Positions 36,795 to 45,541 of a stretch of DNA of 64,000 nucleotides are shown piece by piece; within the stretch, counting starts at the first letter, position 1, and each line of letters begins with the position of its first letter. The DNA lies in NCBI RefSeq assembly GCF_030244015.1, contig NZ_JASSYX010000001.1:62001-126000 (forward strand), written 5' to 3'. The stretch is from Pedobacter ginsengisoli (GTDB lineage Bacteria > Bacteroidota > Bacteroidia > Sphingobacteriales > Sphingobacteriaceae). The notes below the pieces were generated by a model. That model worked only from the letters and a program-made list of their open reading frames with translations. It was not told where the DNA came from and made no database searches. The position numbers and the translations under genes were made by a program.

Positions 36795-37616
36795 ATGGAA
36801 CAAAACGACCAATTCTCACTAAAAAATAAAGTAATTGTAATTACAGGGGCGACAGGAGTATTAGGAGCTGCCTTTTCTTTGTATGTGGCTAAGGCAGGTG
36901 CTAAAGTTGTTGTGATCGGAAGGAATAAGGAAAGGGCTGACAATTGCGTTGCTTCAATTAGAGATACCGGAGGAGAGGCGATTGCCGTGCTGGCAGACGT
37001 CATGGATGAGGATCAGGTTATTGCTGCAAAAGATGAGGTGTTGAAAATATGGGGAACAATTGACGGGCTTGTAAATGCTGCGGGAGGCAACATCGCTGGT
37101 TCGGTAATCAATCCTGAGGATAACCTGTTTGATGCCAAAGTCTCTGATATAAAAAAAGCCGTAGATCTGAATCTTTTTGGTACAGTAATTCCAACGCATA
37201 TTTTCGGAAGGGTCATGGCTGAAAAGGGAAAAGGTTCAATTGTCAATATTTCTTCACTGGCAGCGCAACGTCCTATTACCAGGGTGCTGGGATATACACT
37301 CGCCAAATCGGCAATTGAAGCTTATACACAATGGATGGCGGTAGAGCTGGGACTGCGCCATGGCGGAGGCATCAGGGTGAACGCCATTGCGCCGGGTGTA
37401 TTCTTGTCTGAACAGAACAAAGACCTTTTATTGAATGCTGACGGCTCATATACAGACAGAGCGCAAAAATATATTACCAATACTCCGTATCGCCGGTTTG
37501 GCGACCCTAAAGAGCTGACAGGGACCTTAATCTATCTTCTGAGTGATGCCTCTTCATTTGTAAGCGGCGAGACCGTATTGGTCGATGGCGGATTCAATGC
37601 ATATTGCGGAGTATAA
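36795..37616 (+). CDS. uxuB: SDR-type D-mannonate oxidoreductase (fructuronate reductase)
   Basis: 273 residues of the short-chain dehydrogenase fold: cofactor loop TGATGVLG (17-24), NAAGG (94-98), catalytic S153/S154, Y167 and K171 (GYTLAKS), and PGVFLSEQNKDLL. It resembles the SDR form of mannonate oxidoreductase found in Bacillus and many Bacteroidota, rather than the long-chain E. coli UxuB. It would reduce D-fructuronate to D-mannonate with NADH, feeding UxuA (27858). The assignment rests on family resemblance and on the LacI operator and uxuA context; a different sugar-acid dehydrogenase is possible. Confidence 0.8.
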   Translation: MEQNDQFSLKNKVIVITGATGVLGAAFSLYVAKAGAKVVVIGRNKERADNCVASIRDTGGEAIAVLADVMDEDQVIAAKDEVLKIWGTIDGLVNAAGGNIAGSVINPEDNLFDAKVSDIKKAVDLNLFGTVIPTHIFGRVMAEKGKGSIVNISSLAAQRPITRVLGYTLAKSAIEAYTQWMAVELGLRHGGGIRVNAIAPGVFLSEQNKDLLLNADGSYTDRAQKYITNTPYRRFGDPKELTGTLIYLLSDASSFVSGETVLVDGGFNAYCGV

Positions 37617-37652
37617 GTAACGCTTTCGCTATGTGGCTATCGTTGGTTTTAA

Positions 37653-37674
37653 TGCTTTCGATTGCATATTTATG
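37653..37674 (+). promoter_or_regulatory. Distal LacI-type operator upstream of SusC-4
   Basis: TGCTTTCGATTGCA (37653-37666), 12 of 14 matching the consensus, followed by a weak TATTTATG (37667-37674). A TTG at 37643-37645 is at -33 spacing. It is 131 bp upstream of the perfect site, a distance compatible with DNA looping. Confidence 0.45.
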
Positions 37675-37746
37675 CGGATACTCTTTAAATTAGCTATAAT
37701 ACTATATAATAGCTGTTTAAGCGCATTTAATATTTCTTAATATTTA

Positions 37747-37803
37747 TTTGATAATTAAATATTTTGGATTACATTTACTTTATATATGCAATCGATTGCA
37801 TAT
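37747..37803 (+). promoter_or_regulatory. SusC-4 promoter and perfect LacI-type operator
   Basis: TTTG (37747-37750), 19 nt, TACATTTA (37770-37777, one mismatch), then a 20-bp perfect palindrome ATATGCAATCGATTGCATAT (37784-37803) covering the predicted start site. It drives the long SusC-4 to DUF3095 run. The rest of the 37617-37949 gap, about 150 nt of leader, shows nothing else recognisable. Confidence 0.75.
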
Positions 37804-37949
37804 TGAAACCAAATAAAATTATGAACGGACACCACATTTTAAGCAAGTTTTTGAAGTTGCATCCAGGTTAACATTTAAATGGAAAGATCTAATAAACAGG
37901 TCTTTATCGTATGATTTGATAGAACCACCTAACCAAATAGTAAGAAATT

Positions 37950-40900
37950 ATGCTTAAAAAACTACGAATCGCCGGAAGTTGTCAAGGACTTCTGTTAACA
38001 TGTTGCATTTGCATTGCCGGACTGGTTGTGCATGCAAAAAAACCAACCCCTAAAACCATACGGATCAATCTTCAGTCTGTTCTTCTAAAGAAAGAGGTAC
38101 GGGGATTGGTTTCTGACTCTGCGGGTGCTTTGCCCGGGGTTTCAGTTCTGGTAAAGGACAAATCAAATATCGGAACTACAACCGACATTAATGGCCGGTA
38201 TTTCCTTGAAGTGCCTGATGAAAATTCGGTGCTTGTGTTCAAGATGGTAGGATTTGAAACCCAGGAAGTCACTGTTGGAGCAAAGTCAGTGATCAATGTA
38301 GTCCTCAAGCCTGCCCAAAATATGCTGGATGAGGCTGTAGTGGTGGCTTTTGGAAAACAAAAGAAGGAGTCAGTAATTGGTTCCATCACCACCATTAATC
38401 CTAAAGAACTGAAAGTGCCCTCCAGCAACCTTACCACTGCACTCGCAGGGAGGGTCGCGGGTATGATTGCTTATCAGCGGAGCGGAGAGCCAGGTCAGGA
38501 CAATGCCAATTTCTTTATCAGGGGTATAACTACATTTGGTACAAACAGAAATCCCCTGATCCTGATCGACGGTGTGGAGCTGACTACTACTGACCTTGCA
38601 AGATTAAACCCTGATGATATTGCGAGTTTCTCTATTATGAAAGATGCCACAGCGACAGCACTTTATGGCGCACGGGGTGCCAATGGAGTGGTATTGATTA
38701 CCACAAAAGAGGGTAAGGAGGGTAAGGCGGAAATCTCACTTCGACTGGAAAATTCTTTATCGGCTGCCACAAAAAACGTGGAGCTTGCAGATCCGGTAAC
38801 CTATATGCGCTTACATAACGAAGCGATACTTACCCGCGATCCCTTGCGTGAACTTCCTTACAGTGATGATAAAATAGACAATACCGTACCGGGTTCCGGC
38901 TCACTGATTTATCCTTCTACAGACTGGCGTAAGGAGCTTTTTAAGGACTACACCATGAACCAGCGTGCAAATTTAAGCGTGAGCGGTGGGGGTGCAATTG
39001 CAAAATATCGTGTAACGGGTGCCTTCAACCAGGATAATGGTGTTTTAAAAGTAGATCAGCGAAATAACTTTAACAGCAACATCAAGCTTAAGAATTATTC
39101 TCTCAGAACTAATGTCAACGTCAATCTGACTAAGTCCACTGAAATGATCATCAGGCTAAGCGGAAACTTCGATGATTATACGGGTCCGGTGGATGGCGGC
39201 GAGGCCATGTTCAGAAGGGTGATGCGTACTAATCCTGTATTGTTCCCGGCTACATACCCCAAAGATGCTGATCATCAGTTTGTCAAACATATTATGTTTG
39301 GTAATGCCGTTGATGGTAATTATTTAAACCCATATGCGGATATGGTTAGCGGATATAAAGATTATTCAAGATCAAGTATGGTAGCTCAGCTTGAGCTCAA
39401 GCAGAATCTCTCCGCGCTCGCACAAGGTCTGTCTTTCAGAACGATGCTTAACACAACCAGGGGTGCATTTTTTGATGTTGGGAGAGTATATTCTCCATTT
39501 TATTACTCAATGGGCCAGTACGACAGGCGTGAAAATACTTACCGGGTAAATGTAATTAATCCCGATTCAGGTACAGATTTCCTAACCTATTCGCCCGGGG
39601 ATAAAACGATCAATTCAACATTCTACATGGAATCTGCGGTAAATTATATGCGCGATTTCAACAAACATACCTTAAGTGGTTTGCTGGTTGCTATCATGCG
39701 ACAGAGTCTTACTGCAAATGCACCGACATTGCAGGAGTCACTGCCGTTCAGAAATCTGGGTATTTCAGGCAGAGCGACCTATGCTTATGATAACAGGTAT
39801 TTTGCCGAGTTTAACTTTGGATACAATGGAACAGAACGCTTTTATAAAGATCATAGGTTTGGATTTTTTCCTTCTGCGGGAGTAGCCTGGAGTATTTCCA
39901 ACGAAGAGTTCTGGAAGCCGCTAAAAAATACGGTGAATAATTTCAGAATAAGAGGCACCTATGGATTAGTAGGAAATGACAATATCGGAAGCGGACGTTT
40001 CCTGTATCTGTCGGAGGTAAACATGAACAATGCCAGTTACGCAGCGATTTTTGGACGGGATAATGGTTATACAAGAAATGGAATTACCGTAAGCAGGTAT
40101 TCAGATCAGGACATTACCTGGGAAACTGCTAAAAAAATGAACATGGCGGTAGAGTTAAGTTTATTTAACAAGTTAGATGTCATCGCTGAATATTATACCG
40201 AAAAAAGAGAAAACATCTTGCAGCAACGAGTTTCTACACCTGCTTCAATGGGGCTTTGGGTGCAGCCTTATGCCAATATAGGCAAAGCCAAGGGAAAAGG
40301 TGTTGATGTTCAGCTTGCCTACAATCATTCATTCAATAATGCATTTTGGATGCAGGGACGCGCAAACTTTACCTATGCAACCAGTCAGTATACGGTATTC
40401 GAAGAGTATGATTATTTAAACGAACCTTGGAAGTCCCGTATAGGCTATCCGATCAGTCAGGTCTGGGGTTACATAGGCGAAAGCTTATTTGTGGATGATG
40501 CTGAGGTGGCCAACTCTCCGCAGCAGAGTTTTGGCGGCGTGGTAATGGGCGGCGATATTAAATACCGTGATGTAAATGGTGATGGTAAAATAACGGTCCT
40601 TGACCAGGTTCCGATAGGTTTTCCTACTGAACCAGAGATTGTTTATGGATTTGGACTTTCTGCAGGGTTTAAAGGATTCGATATGTCCGCGTTCTTTCAA
40701 GGCCTTACGCGTGAGTCTTTCTGGATAGATCCACAGGCTACTGCACCTTTCGTTTCGTTTTACTATCAGTCTGAGCGGGACGCTGGTGCCAGAATTCTTG
40801 GAAGCATAACACAAAACCAGCTGTTAAAAGCTTATGCTGACGATCATTGGTCGGAGGAAAACCGCAATGTATATGCACTGTGGCCCCGTCTTAGTGCACC

Positions 40901-41165
40901 GGAAGTGAGTCAGAACAATTCTCAAACCAGCACCTGGTTTATGAGAAACGGGGCGTTTCTTAGATTGAAGCAGGTAGAAATTGGTTATACCCTTCCCAAA
41001 AGGATCGCCGACCGCCTTCGTATGAAAGCGCCGAGGATATACGTGAGCGGGACCAATCTTTTGACATTCAGCAAATTTAAGTTATGGGATGTGGAGATGG
41101 CAGGAAACGGGCTTGGATACCCGGTGCAAAAAGTATTTAATTTAGGTATTAATGTAGCATTTTAA
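37950..41165 (+). CDS. SusC-like TonB-dependent outer-membrane transporter (SusC-4)
   Basis: 1071 residues. Signal peptide (LLLTCCICIAGLVVHA), a short stretch KTIRINLQSVLLKK that looks like a remnant of an STN strand, the carboxypeptidase-D-like domain (VRGLVSDSAGALPGVSVLVKD), plug (VVVAFGKQKKESVIGSI, TALAGRVAGMIAYQRSGEPGQD, NPLILIDGVEL, FSIMKDATATALYGARGANGVVLITTKEGK) and barrel ending NLGINVAF. An intact STN domain is not present, so control is probably by LacI at the promoter rather than by sigma/anti-sigma signalling. First gene of the 16-kb operon. The ATG at 37950 follows a LacI-controlled promoter by about 170 nt. Confidence 0.94.
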   Translation: MLKKLRIAGSCQGLLLTCCICIAGLVVHAKKPTPKTIRINLQSVLLKKEVRGLVSDSAGALPGVSVLVKDKSNIGTTTDINGRYFLEVPDENSVLVFKMVGFETQEVTVGAKSVINVVLKPAQNMLDEAVVVAFGKQKKESVIGSITTINPKELKVPSSNLTTALAGRVAGMIAYQRSGEPGQDNANFFIRGITTFGTNRNPLILIDGVELTTTDLARLNPDDIASFSIMKDATATALYGARGANGVVLITTKEGKEGKAEISLRLENSLSAATKNVELADPVTYMRLHNEAILTRDPLRELPYSDDKIDNTVPGSGSLIYPSTDWRKELFKDYTMNQRANLSVSGGGAIAKYRVTGAFNQDNGVLKVDQRNNFNSNIKLKNYSLRTNVNVNLTKSTEMIIRLSGNFDDYTGPVDGGEAMFRRVMRTNPVLFPATYPKDADHQFVKHIMFGNAVDGNYLNPYADMVSGYKDYSRSSMVAQLELKQNLSALAQGLSFRTMLNTTRGAFFDVGRVYSPFYYSMGQYDRRENTYRVNVINPDSGTDFLTYSPGDKTINSTFYMESAVNYMRDFNKHTLSGLLVAIMRQSLTANAPTLQESLPFRNLGISGRATYAYDNRYFAEFNFGYNGTERFYKDHRFGFFPSAGVAWSISNEEFWKPLKNTVNNFRIRGTYGLVGNDNIGSGRFLYLSEVNMNNASYAAIFGRDNGYTRNGITVSRYSDQDITWETAKKMNMAVELSLFNKLDVIAEYYTEKRENILQQRVSTPASMGLWVQPYANIGKAKGKGVDVQLAYNHSFNNAFWMQGRANFTYATSQYTVFEEYDYLNEPWKSRIGYPISQVWGYIGESLFVDDAEVANSPQQSFGGVVMGGDIKYRDVNGDGKITVLDQVPIGFPTEPEIVYGFGLSAGFKGFDMSAFFQGLTRESFWIDPQATAPFVSFYYQSERDAGARILGSITQNQLLKAYADDHWSEENRNVYALWPRLSAPEVSQNNSQTSTWFMRNGAFLRLKQVEIGYTLPKRIADRLRMKAPRIYVSGTNLLTFSKFKLWDVEMAGNGLGYPVQKVFNLGINVAF

Positions 41166-41176
41166 ATAGAACGAAG

Positions 41177-43078
41177 ATGAAAAATATAAAAATAGGTCTT
41201 TATATAGTGTTATTGACTATATGCAGTTCATGCAAGAAATACCTGGATATTGTTCCGGATAATATACCAACTATAGAAAATGCGTTTACCATGCGTACCA
41301 GTGCCGAACGGTTTTTATTTACCTGTTATGCATATATGCCACAGCAAAGCAGCCTGACGGCAAACCCCGCCTTTACTGCTGGAGATGAGTTTTGGCTGCA
41401 CAATGACTATACTACTACAGGATATAGTATAGCAAGGGGTTTTCAAAATGTAGTAGATCCATATTTAAACTACTGGCAGGGTAGTCAGGGGGGAAGAGAT
41501 TTGTACCAGGGCATCAGAGATTGTAATATCTTTTTGGAAAATGTTGGCTCAGTGCCCGATCTGGATGCTTACGAGCGCGACCGCTGGATAGCAGAAGCTA
41601 AATTTTTAAAAGCTTACTACCACTTTTGGTTGATCAGGATGTACGGCCCGATTCCTTTGAAAAAAGAAAACTTGCCGGTATCTGCCGGTATTGAAGAGGT
41701 AAAAGTAAGGAGGGATAAAATTGATGACTGCTTCAATTACGTAGTTCAGCTACTGGATGAGGCAGCTGAACCTGGATTGCTTCCAGACAGGATAGACAAC
41801 GAAGCTGCGGAGCTTGGACGGATCACCAGACCAATCACATTGGCCTTAAAGGCATATATTTTAGTCACGGCAGCAAGTCCTTTGTTTAATGGCAGTGCAG
41901 ATTACGCCGGTTTTGTCGACAATCAGGGAACGAGCTTGTTCAACCCAACGCCTGACCAGACCAAATGGGATAAAGCAGTGGTGGCTTGCAGACAGGCAAT
42001 CGAACTTTGCGAACAGAATGGAAACAAACTGTATTATTACAGTCAGAGCGGTCAGCAGTATAATGTGTCTGATACTACCAGGATACAGCTGAACATCCGC
42101 AACAGTGTTACAGAAAAATGGAACAGTGAAATTGTCTGGGGAAATCCGAACAGCCTGGCTAATACCATCCAGATACAGGCCACGACAAGGGGATTAGATC
42201 CGGCCAGAAGAGCCAATGGGGGGGTAGCAGGCAATCTGGCAGTACCAATTAAGGTGACCGAAGTATTTTACTCTGACCGTGGGGTTCCGATTACGGAAGA
42301 CCCACAGTGGGATTATGCAGGAAGATTTAACCTGAAAACAGCGACTGTAGACGACCGTTTTAATTTAAAGCAAGGTTATACTACCGTTGCGCTTAACTTC
42401 AACCGTGAACCAAGGTATTATGCAGATCTTGGATTTGATGGAGGTATCTGGTACGGACAAGGAAGGTTTGATGATAAAGATACCTGGTATATTTCGGCTA
42501 AAAAAGGTCAGCCGGCTTCTACCATTGCCAACCATTCACATAATACCACAGGATTCTGGCCAAAAAAACTGGTTTATTATACCAATGTGATAGGCGATGG
42601 GAACACTTATACAAAGATCAATTATCCCTGGCCTGTTATGCGCCTGTCAGATCTTTATTTGCTGTACTCCGAAGCCCTTAATGAGGCAGGCGGCCCAGGT
42701 CCGGAGGTTTATAAATGGATAGATATGGTACGGGAGCGGGCAGGACTGAACGGCGTCGTTACTTCCTGGCAGACAGCCTCTGTAAACCCTTCAAAACCTA
42801 CTACTAAAGAGGGTTTGAGGGATATCATCAGGCAAGAGCGCCTGATAGAGCTTGCTTTTGAAGGACAGCGTTATTGGGATCTCCGCCGCTGGAAAACAGC
42901 AATTGTGGAGCTTAACAAGCCAATTACCGGATGGGACCTGGCTCAGCTGACCAGCGATGGCTATTATAGAGAAAAACAAATATTTAAACAAGTCTTTACG
43001 ACCAGGGATTACTTATGGCCTATCAGGGAAACTGAAATGCTTGCAAACAAGAATACGGTTCAAAACCCGGGCTGGTAG
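41177..43078 (+). CDS. SusD/RagB-like glycan-binding outer-membrane lipoprotein (SusD-4)
   Basis: 633 residues, long for a SusD. Lipobox TICSSC (MKNIKIGLYIVLLTICSSC) and KKYLDIVPDNIPTIENAF. SusD hallmarks: RDCNIFLENVGSVPDLDAYERDRWIAEAKFLKAYYHFWLIRMYGPIPL, MRLSDLYLLYSEALNEAGG, and IRQERLIELAFEGQRYWDLRRWKTA, ending in TVQNPGW. It is 11 bp after SusC-4. The LRRWKTA and DxxxLxPI-type end identify the group used with uronic-acid-rich glycans in related genomes; this is an impression. Confidence 0.93.
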   Translation: MKNIKIGLYIVLLTICSSCKKYLDIVPDNIPTIENAFTMRTSAERFLFTCYAYMPQQSSLTANPAFTAGDEFWLHNDYTTTGYSIARGFQNVVDPYLNYWQGSQGGRDLYQGIRDCNIFLENVGSVPDLDAYERDRWIAEAKFLKAYYHFWLIRMYGPIPLKKENLPVSAGIEEVKVRRDKIDDCFNYVVQLLDEAAEPGLLPDRIDNEAAELGRITRPITLALKAYILVTAASPLFNGSADYAGFVDNQGTSLFNPTPDQTKWDKAVVACRQAIELCEQNGNKLYYYSQSGQQYNVSDTTRIQLNIRNSVTEKWNSEIVWGNPNSLANTIQIQATTRGLDPARRANGGVAGNLAVPIKVTEVFYSDRGVPITEDPQWDYAGRFNLKTATVDDRFNLKQGYTTVALNFNREPRYYADLGFDGGIWYGQGRFDDKDTWYISAKKGQPASTIANHSHNTTGFWPKKLVYYTNVIGDGNTYTKINYPWPVMRLSDLYLLYSEALNEAGGPGPEVYKWIDMVRERAGLNGVVTSWQTASVNPSKPTTKEGLRDIIRQERLIELAFEGQRYWDLRRWKTAIVELNKPITGWDLAQLTSDGYYREKQIFKQVFTTRDYLWPIRETEMLANKNTVQNPGW

Positions 43079-43104
43079 TTAATGGATGTTATAAAAGAAA
43101 TATT

Positions 43105-44298
43105 ATGAATATGCGGAAAATATTAAATACAGTACTGATCCTGCTGCTGGCATTATCGGGATGTAAGCAAGACAAGGAATATATCAACCTGACTGAGGAT
43201 GCTGCTCCGGGCCCTGTCAGCAATGTAAGAGTAGAAAACATGCCCGGCGCCGCAAAGATCTTTTATTCTTTGCCATCAGATGAGAGCCTGCGCTATGTAA
43301 GGGCTGAATATGAAATCAGACCCGGAGAATTCAAAGAAGCCAAATCCTCCAATTTTACCAACTATCTGGTAGTTGATGGCTTCCCGAATACGGACGAGCA
43401 CGAAGTAAGACTCTATTCAGTCAGCAATGGCGAAAAATCTTCGTCTGCCGTGACCGTCAAAATCAAGCCTTTGACCCCTCCGTTGCAGGAAGTATTCAGT
43501 ACGCTGCAGTTCAAAGAGACCTTTGGCGGAATATCTGTTACTTACCAAAATCAGGGAGAAGCCAGTATGGCCGTGACGCTGTTCACGCCTAATGCATCGG
43601 GGGAGATGACCGAAGTTGACACCTACTACAGTAAGGTTAAAGAAGGTAAGTTTTTTGCCCGCGGTTTTGAGGCTGAAAAGCGAAAATTTGGGGTAGTTGT
43701 AAGAGACCGCTGGGGCAATGTTTCAGATACAGCATATACCGAACTAACCCCGGTTTTTGAAGAATTGATCCCTAAGCCTTTTCAAACCTACAATCTCCCA
43801 ACAGACACCTACGAACCCCATGCAGGTGCCGGCAATACGGTTGATAAAATTTGGGACGATGTAAGCGGGCCGGCAGGTGTTTCCGTATTACACACCAAAC
43901 CAGGTACCGGCATGCCACAGCATTTTACATTTGATATGAAGGTAAAAGCAAAACTCAGCCGTTATAAATTCTACCACAGGGGACCGCCAAACACGTATGC
44001 CTTCAAACTCGGAGCTCCAAAAAAATGGGAAATCTGGGGAAGTAACAGCCCAGATCCACAGGGCAGCTGGTCAGGATGGGTAAAGCTGATGGATTGTGAA
44101 TCTGTTAAACCGTCCGGAAATCCAGTTGGTATCAATACGGATGAAGATAACCTGTATGCCAGCACTACCGGCGAGGATTTCATATTCCCTGAAGATGCAC
44201 CCGCTGTAAGGTATATCCGGTTTAAAACACTGGAGACCTATGATTACCTGGATTATATATATATAGGCGAACTTACTTTCTGGGGAAAAAGAGAATAG
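43105..44298 (+). CDS. DUF4959/DUF5126/DUF5000-type surface lipoprotein with C-terminal discoidin-like domain
   Basis: 397 residues. Lipobox ALSGC. Three domains can be made out: an N-terminal fibronectin-like part (about 25-115, VSNVRVENMPGAAKIFYSLPSDE), a middle Ig-like part (about 115-215, with YYSKVKEGKFFARGFEAEKRKFGVVVRDRWGNVSDT) and a C-terminal galactose-binding/discoidin-like part (about 225-397, KWEIWGSNSPDPQGSW, AVRYIRFKTLETYD). This order is known from lipoproteins encoded after susD in Bacteroidota loci, where they act as accessory surface glycan-binding proteins. It occupies the SusE/SusF place in this operon; ligand unknown. Confidence 0.82.
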   Translation: MNMRKILNTVLILLLALSGCKQDKEYINLTEDAAPGPVSNVRVENMPGAAKIFYSLPSDESLRYVRAEYEIRPGEFKEAKSSNFTNYLVVDGFPNTDEHEVRLYSVSNGEKSSSAVTVKIKPLTPPLQEVFSTLQFKETFGGISVTYQNQGEASMAVTLFTPNASGEMTEVDTYYSKVKEGKFFARGFEAEKRKFGVVVRDRWGNVSDTAYTELTPVFEELIPKPFQTYNLPTDTYEPHAGAGNTVDKIWDDVSGPAGVSVLHTKPGTGMPQHFTFDMKVKAKLSRYKFYHRGPPNTYAFKLGAPKKWEIWGSNSPDPQGSWSGWVKLMDCESVKPSGNPVGINTDEDNLYASTTGEDFIFPEDAPAVRYIRFKTLETYDYLDYIYIGELTFWGKRE

Positions 44299-44334
44299 GG
44301 GATAAAACGATTATGATAACAAGGATTTTAAAAT

Positions 44335-45495
44335 ATGAATGTTATGAAACAAAGTAAAAATATACTCATCCTCTCTTTCATTGCACTGGCTGGTTTAATA
44401 TTTAGTTGCAGCAAGATGGACAGTACTTATTCGGATTTCACGAAAGACGGGCCAATCAAATACACTGGCCGGCCGGATTCGCTGCGCATCCATCCAGGGA
44501 ATAATAGATTGAAGTTATCATGGGTAATATTTGCCGATCCCAAGATCAACAGGGCATTGGTCTACTGGAATAACCGCAAGGATTCTGTGAACGTTCCGAT
44601 CACAAGGACAGGGGGAACAGATACCGTAAATGTGCAACTGGACAATATGAATGAAGGTACTTACGTGTTTGAGATCTTTACGTTTGACGGTAATGGCAAT
44701 AAATCTGTTAAAACAGAAGTCGTAGCAAATGTGTATGGCGAGAATTATCAAAAAAGTATTTTGATCAGACCCGTGAATGTGGCTTCTGTCATCGGTGATG
44801 ACACCGCGAGGATAGATTGGGGCGCTGTTTCTTATAAAGAAGCCGTTTCATCAGAACTTAGCTATACAGATTTGTCGGGCAATTATCATGAACGCGTGAT
44901 TTCCTCGGATACGCCAAGTACTGTATTACCAAATGTTAATTCAACGACTACTTTTACCTACAGGACAAAATACCTTCCGTCGCCGTTGGCGATAGATAGT
45001 TTCTATACAAATTATAAAACTGTGAAGATCAAGGGTGCTCCATTCGAAGTCAGTAAAACGGGCTGGACAATCACGGCATCAAGTGAAGATGTGGCAAATA
45101 AGCGTTATGCAGTCAATCTGATAGATGGTAATGTGACCAATTTATATGTCAACCAAATTGTGTCCGGTAACAAATATCCGCATTGGGTAATTGTGGATAT
45201 GCAAAAGGTTGTGGAGGATGTAGAAGGTTTTTATTTCTACCAGAGAAATACGAACCCTTTAAAAACACTGGAGATCCTTATCAGCAACAATGGTACCGAC
45301 TGGGAGACGCTTGGTGACTTTGTCATCGCCAATACGCCCACAGTTAGCACCAGCAGTCCACAGACCGCAAAACCTGTGTATGCAGACCTGACAAGGCCAA
45401 GGTCGTTCAGGTATTTCAAGCATATCTATAAAAATGACTACACATCTACTTCTGTGAATGTGAACATTCATGAGGCCGGAGTATTCACCAGGTAA
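44335..45495 (+). CDS. DUF4998 lipoprotein with C-terminal discoidin-like domain
   Basis: 386 residues. Lipobox LIFSC (MNVMKQSKNILILSFIALAGLIFSC; an ATG at 44344 could also be used). The N-terminal DUF4998 part (GRPDSLRIHPGNNRLKLSWVIFADPKINRALVYW) is followed by an Ig-like linker and a C-terminal F5/8 type C (discoidin) region (TGWTITASSEDVANKRYAVNLIDGN, HWVIVDMQKVVEDVEGFYFYQR, LEILISNNGTDWETLGDF). It is probably a second surface glycan-binding lipoprotein next to SusD-4. Together with the previous gene it would extend the reach of the uptake complex. Confidence 0.83.
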   Translation: MNVMKQSKNILILSFIALAGLIFSCSKMDSTYSDFTKDGPIKYTGRPDSLRIHPGNNRLKLSWVIFADPKINRALVYWNNRKDSVNVPITRTGGTDTVNVQLDNMNEGTYVFEIFTFDGNGNKSVKTEVVANVYGENYQKSILIRPVNVASVIGDDTARIDWGAVSYKEAVSSELSYTDLSGNYHERVISSDTPSTVLPNVNSTTTFTYRTKYLPSPLAIDSFYTNYKTVKIKGAPFEVSKTGWTITASSEDVANKRYAVNLIDGNVTNLYVNQIVSGNKYPHWVIVDMQKVVEDVEGFYFYQRNTNPLKTLEILISNNGTDWETLGDFVIANTPTVSTSSPQTAKPVYADLTRPRSFRYFKHIYKNDYTSTSVNVNIHEAGVFTR

Positions 45496-45541
45496 TTTTG
45501 TACAGACGCATGTATATATTCGTAAAAGTAAACCAGGAAGT

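Noticed and set aside
9917..43078. ECF sigma/FecR-type anti-sigma or hybrid two-component regulator for the SusC genes
   Set aside because: None of the four SusC proteins shows an intact N-terminal STN domain, and no sigma, anti-sigma or HTCS gene was found in the window.
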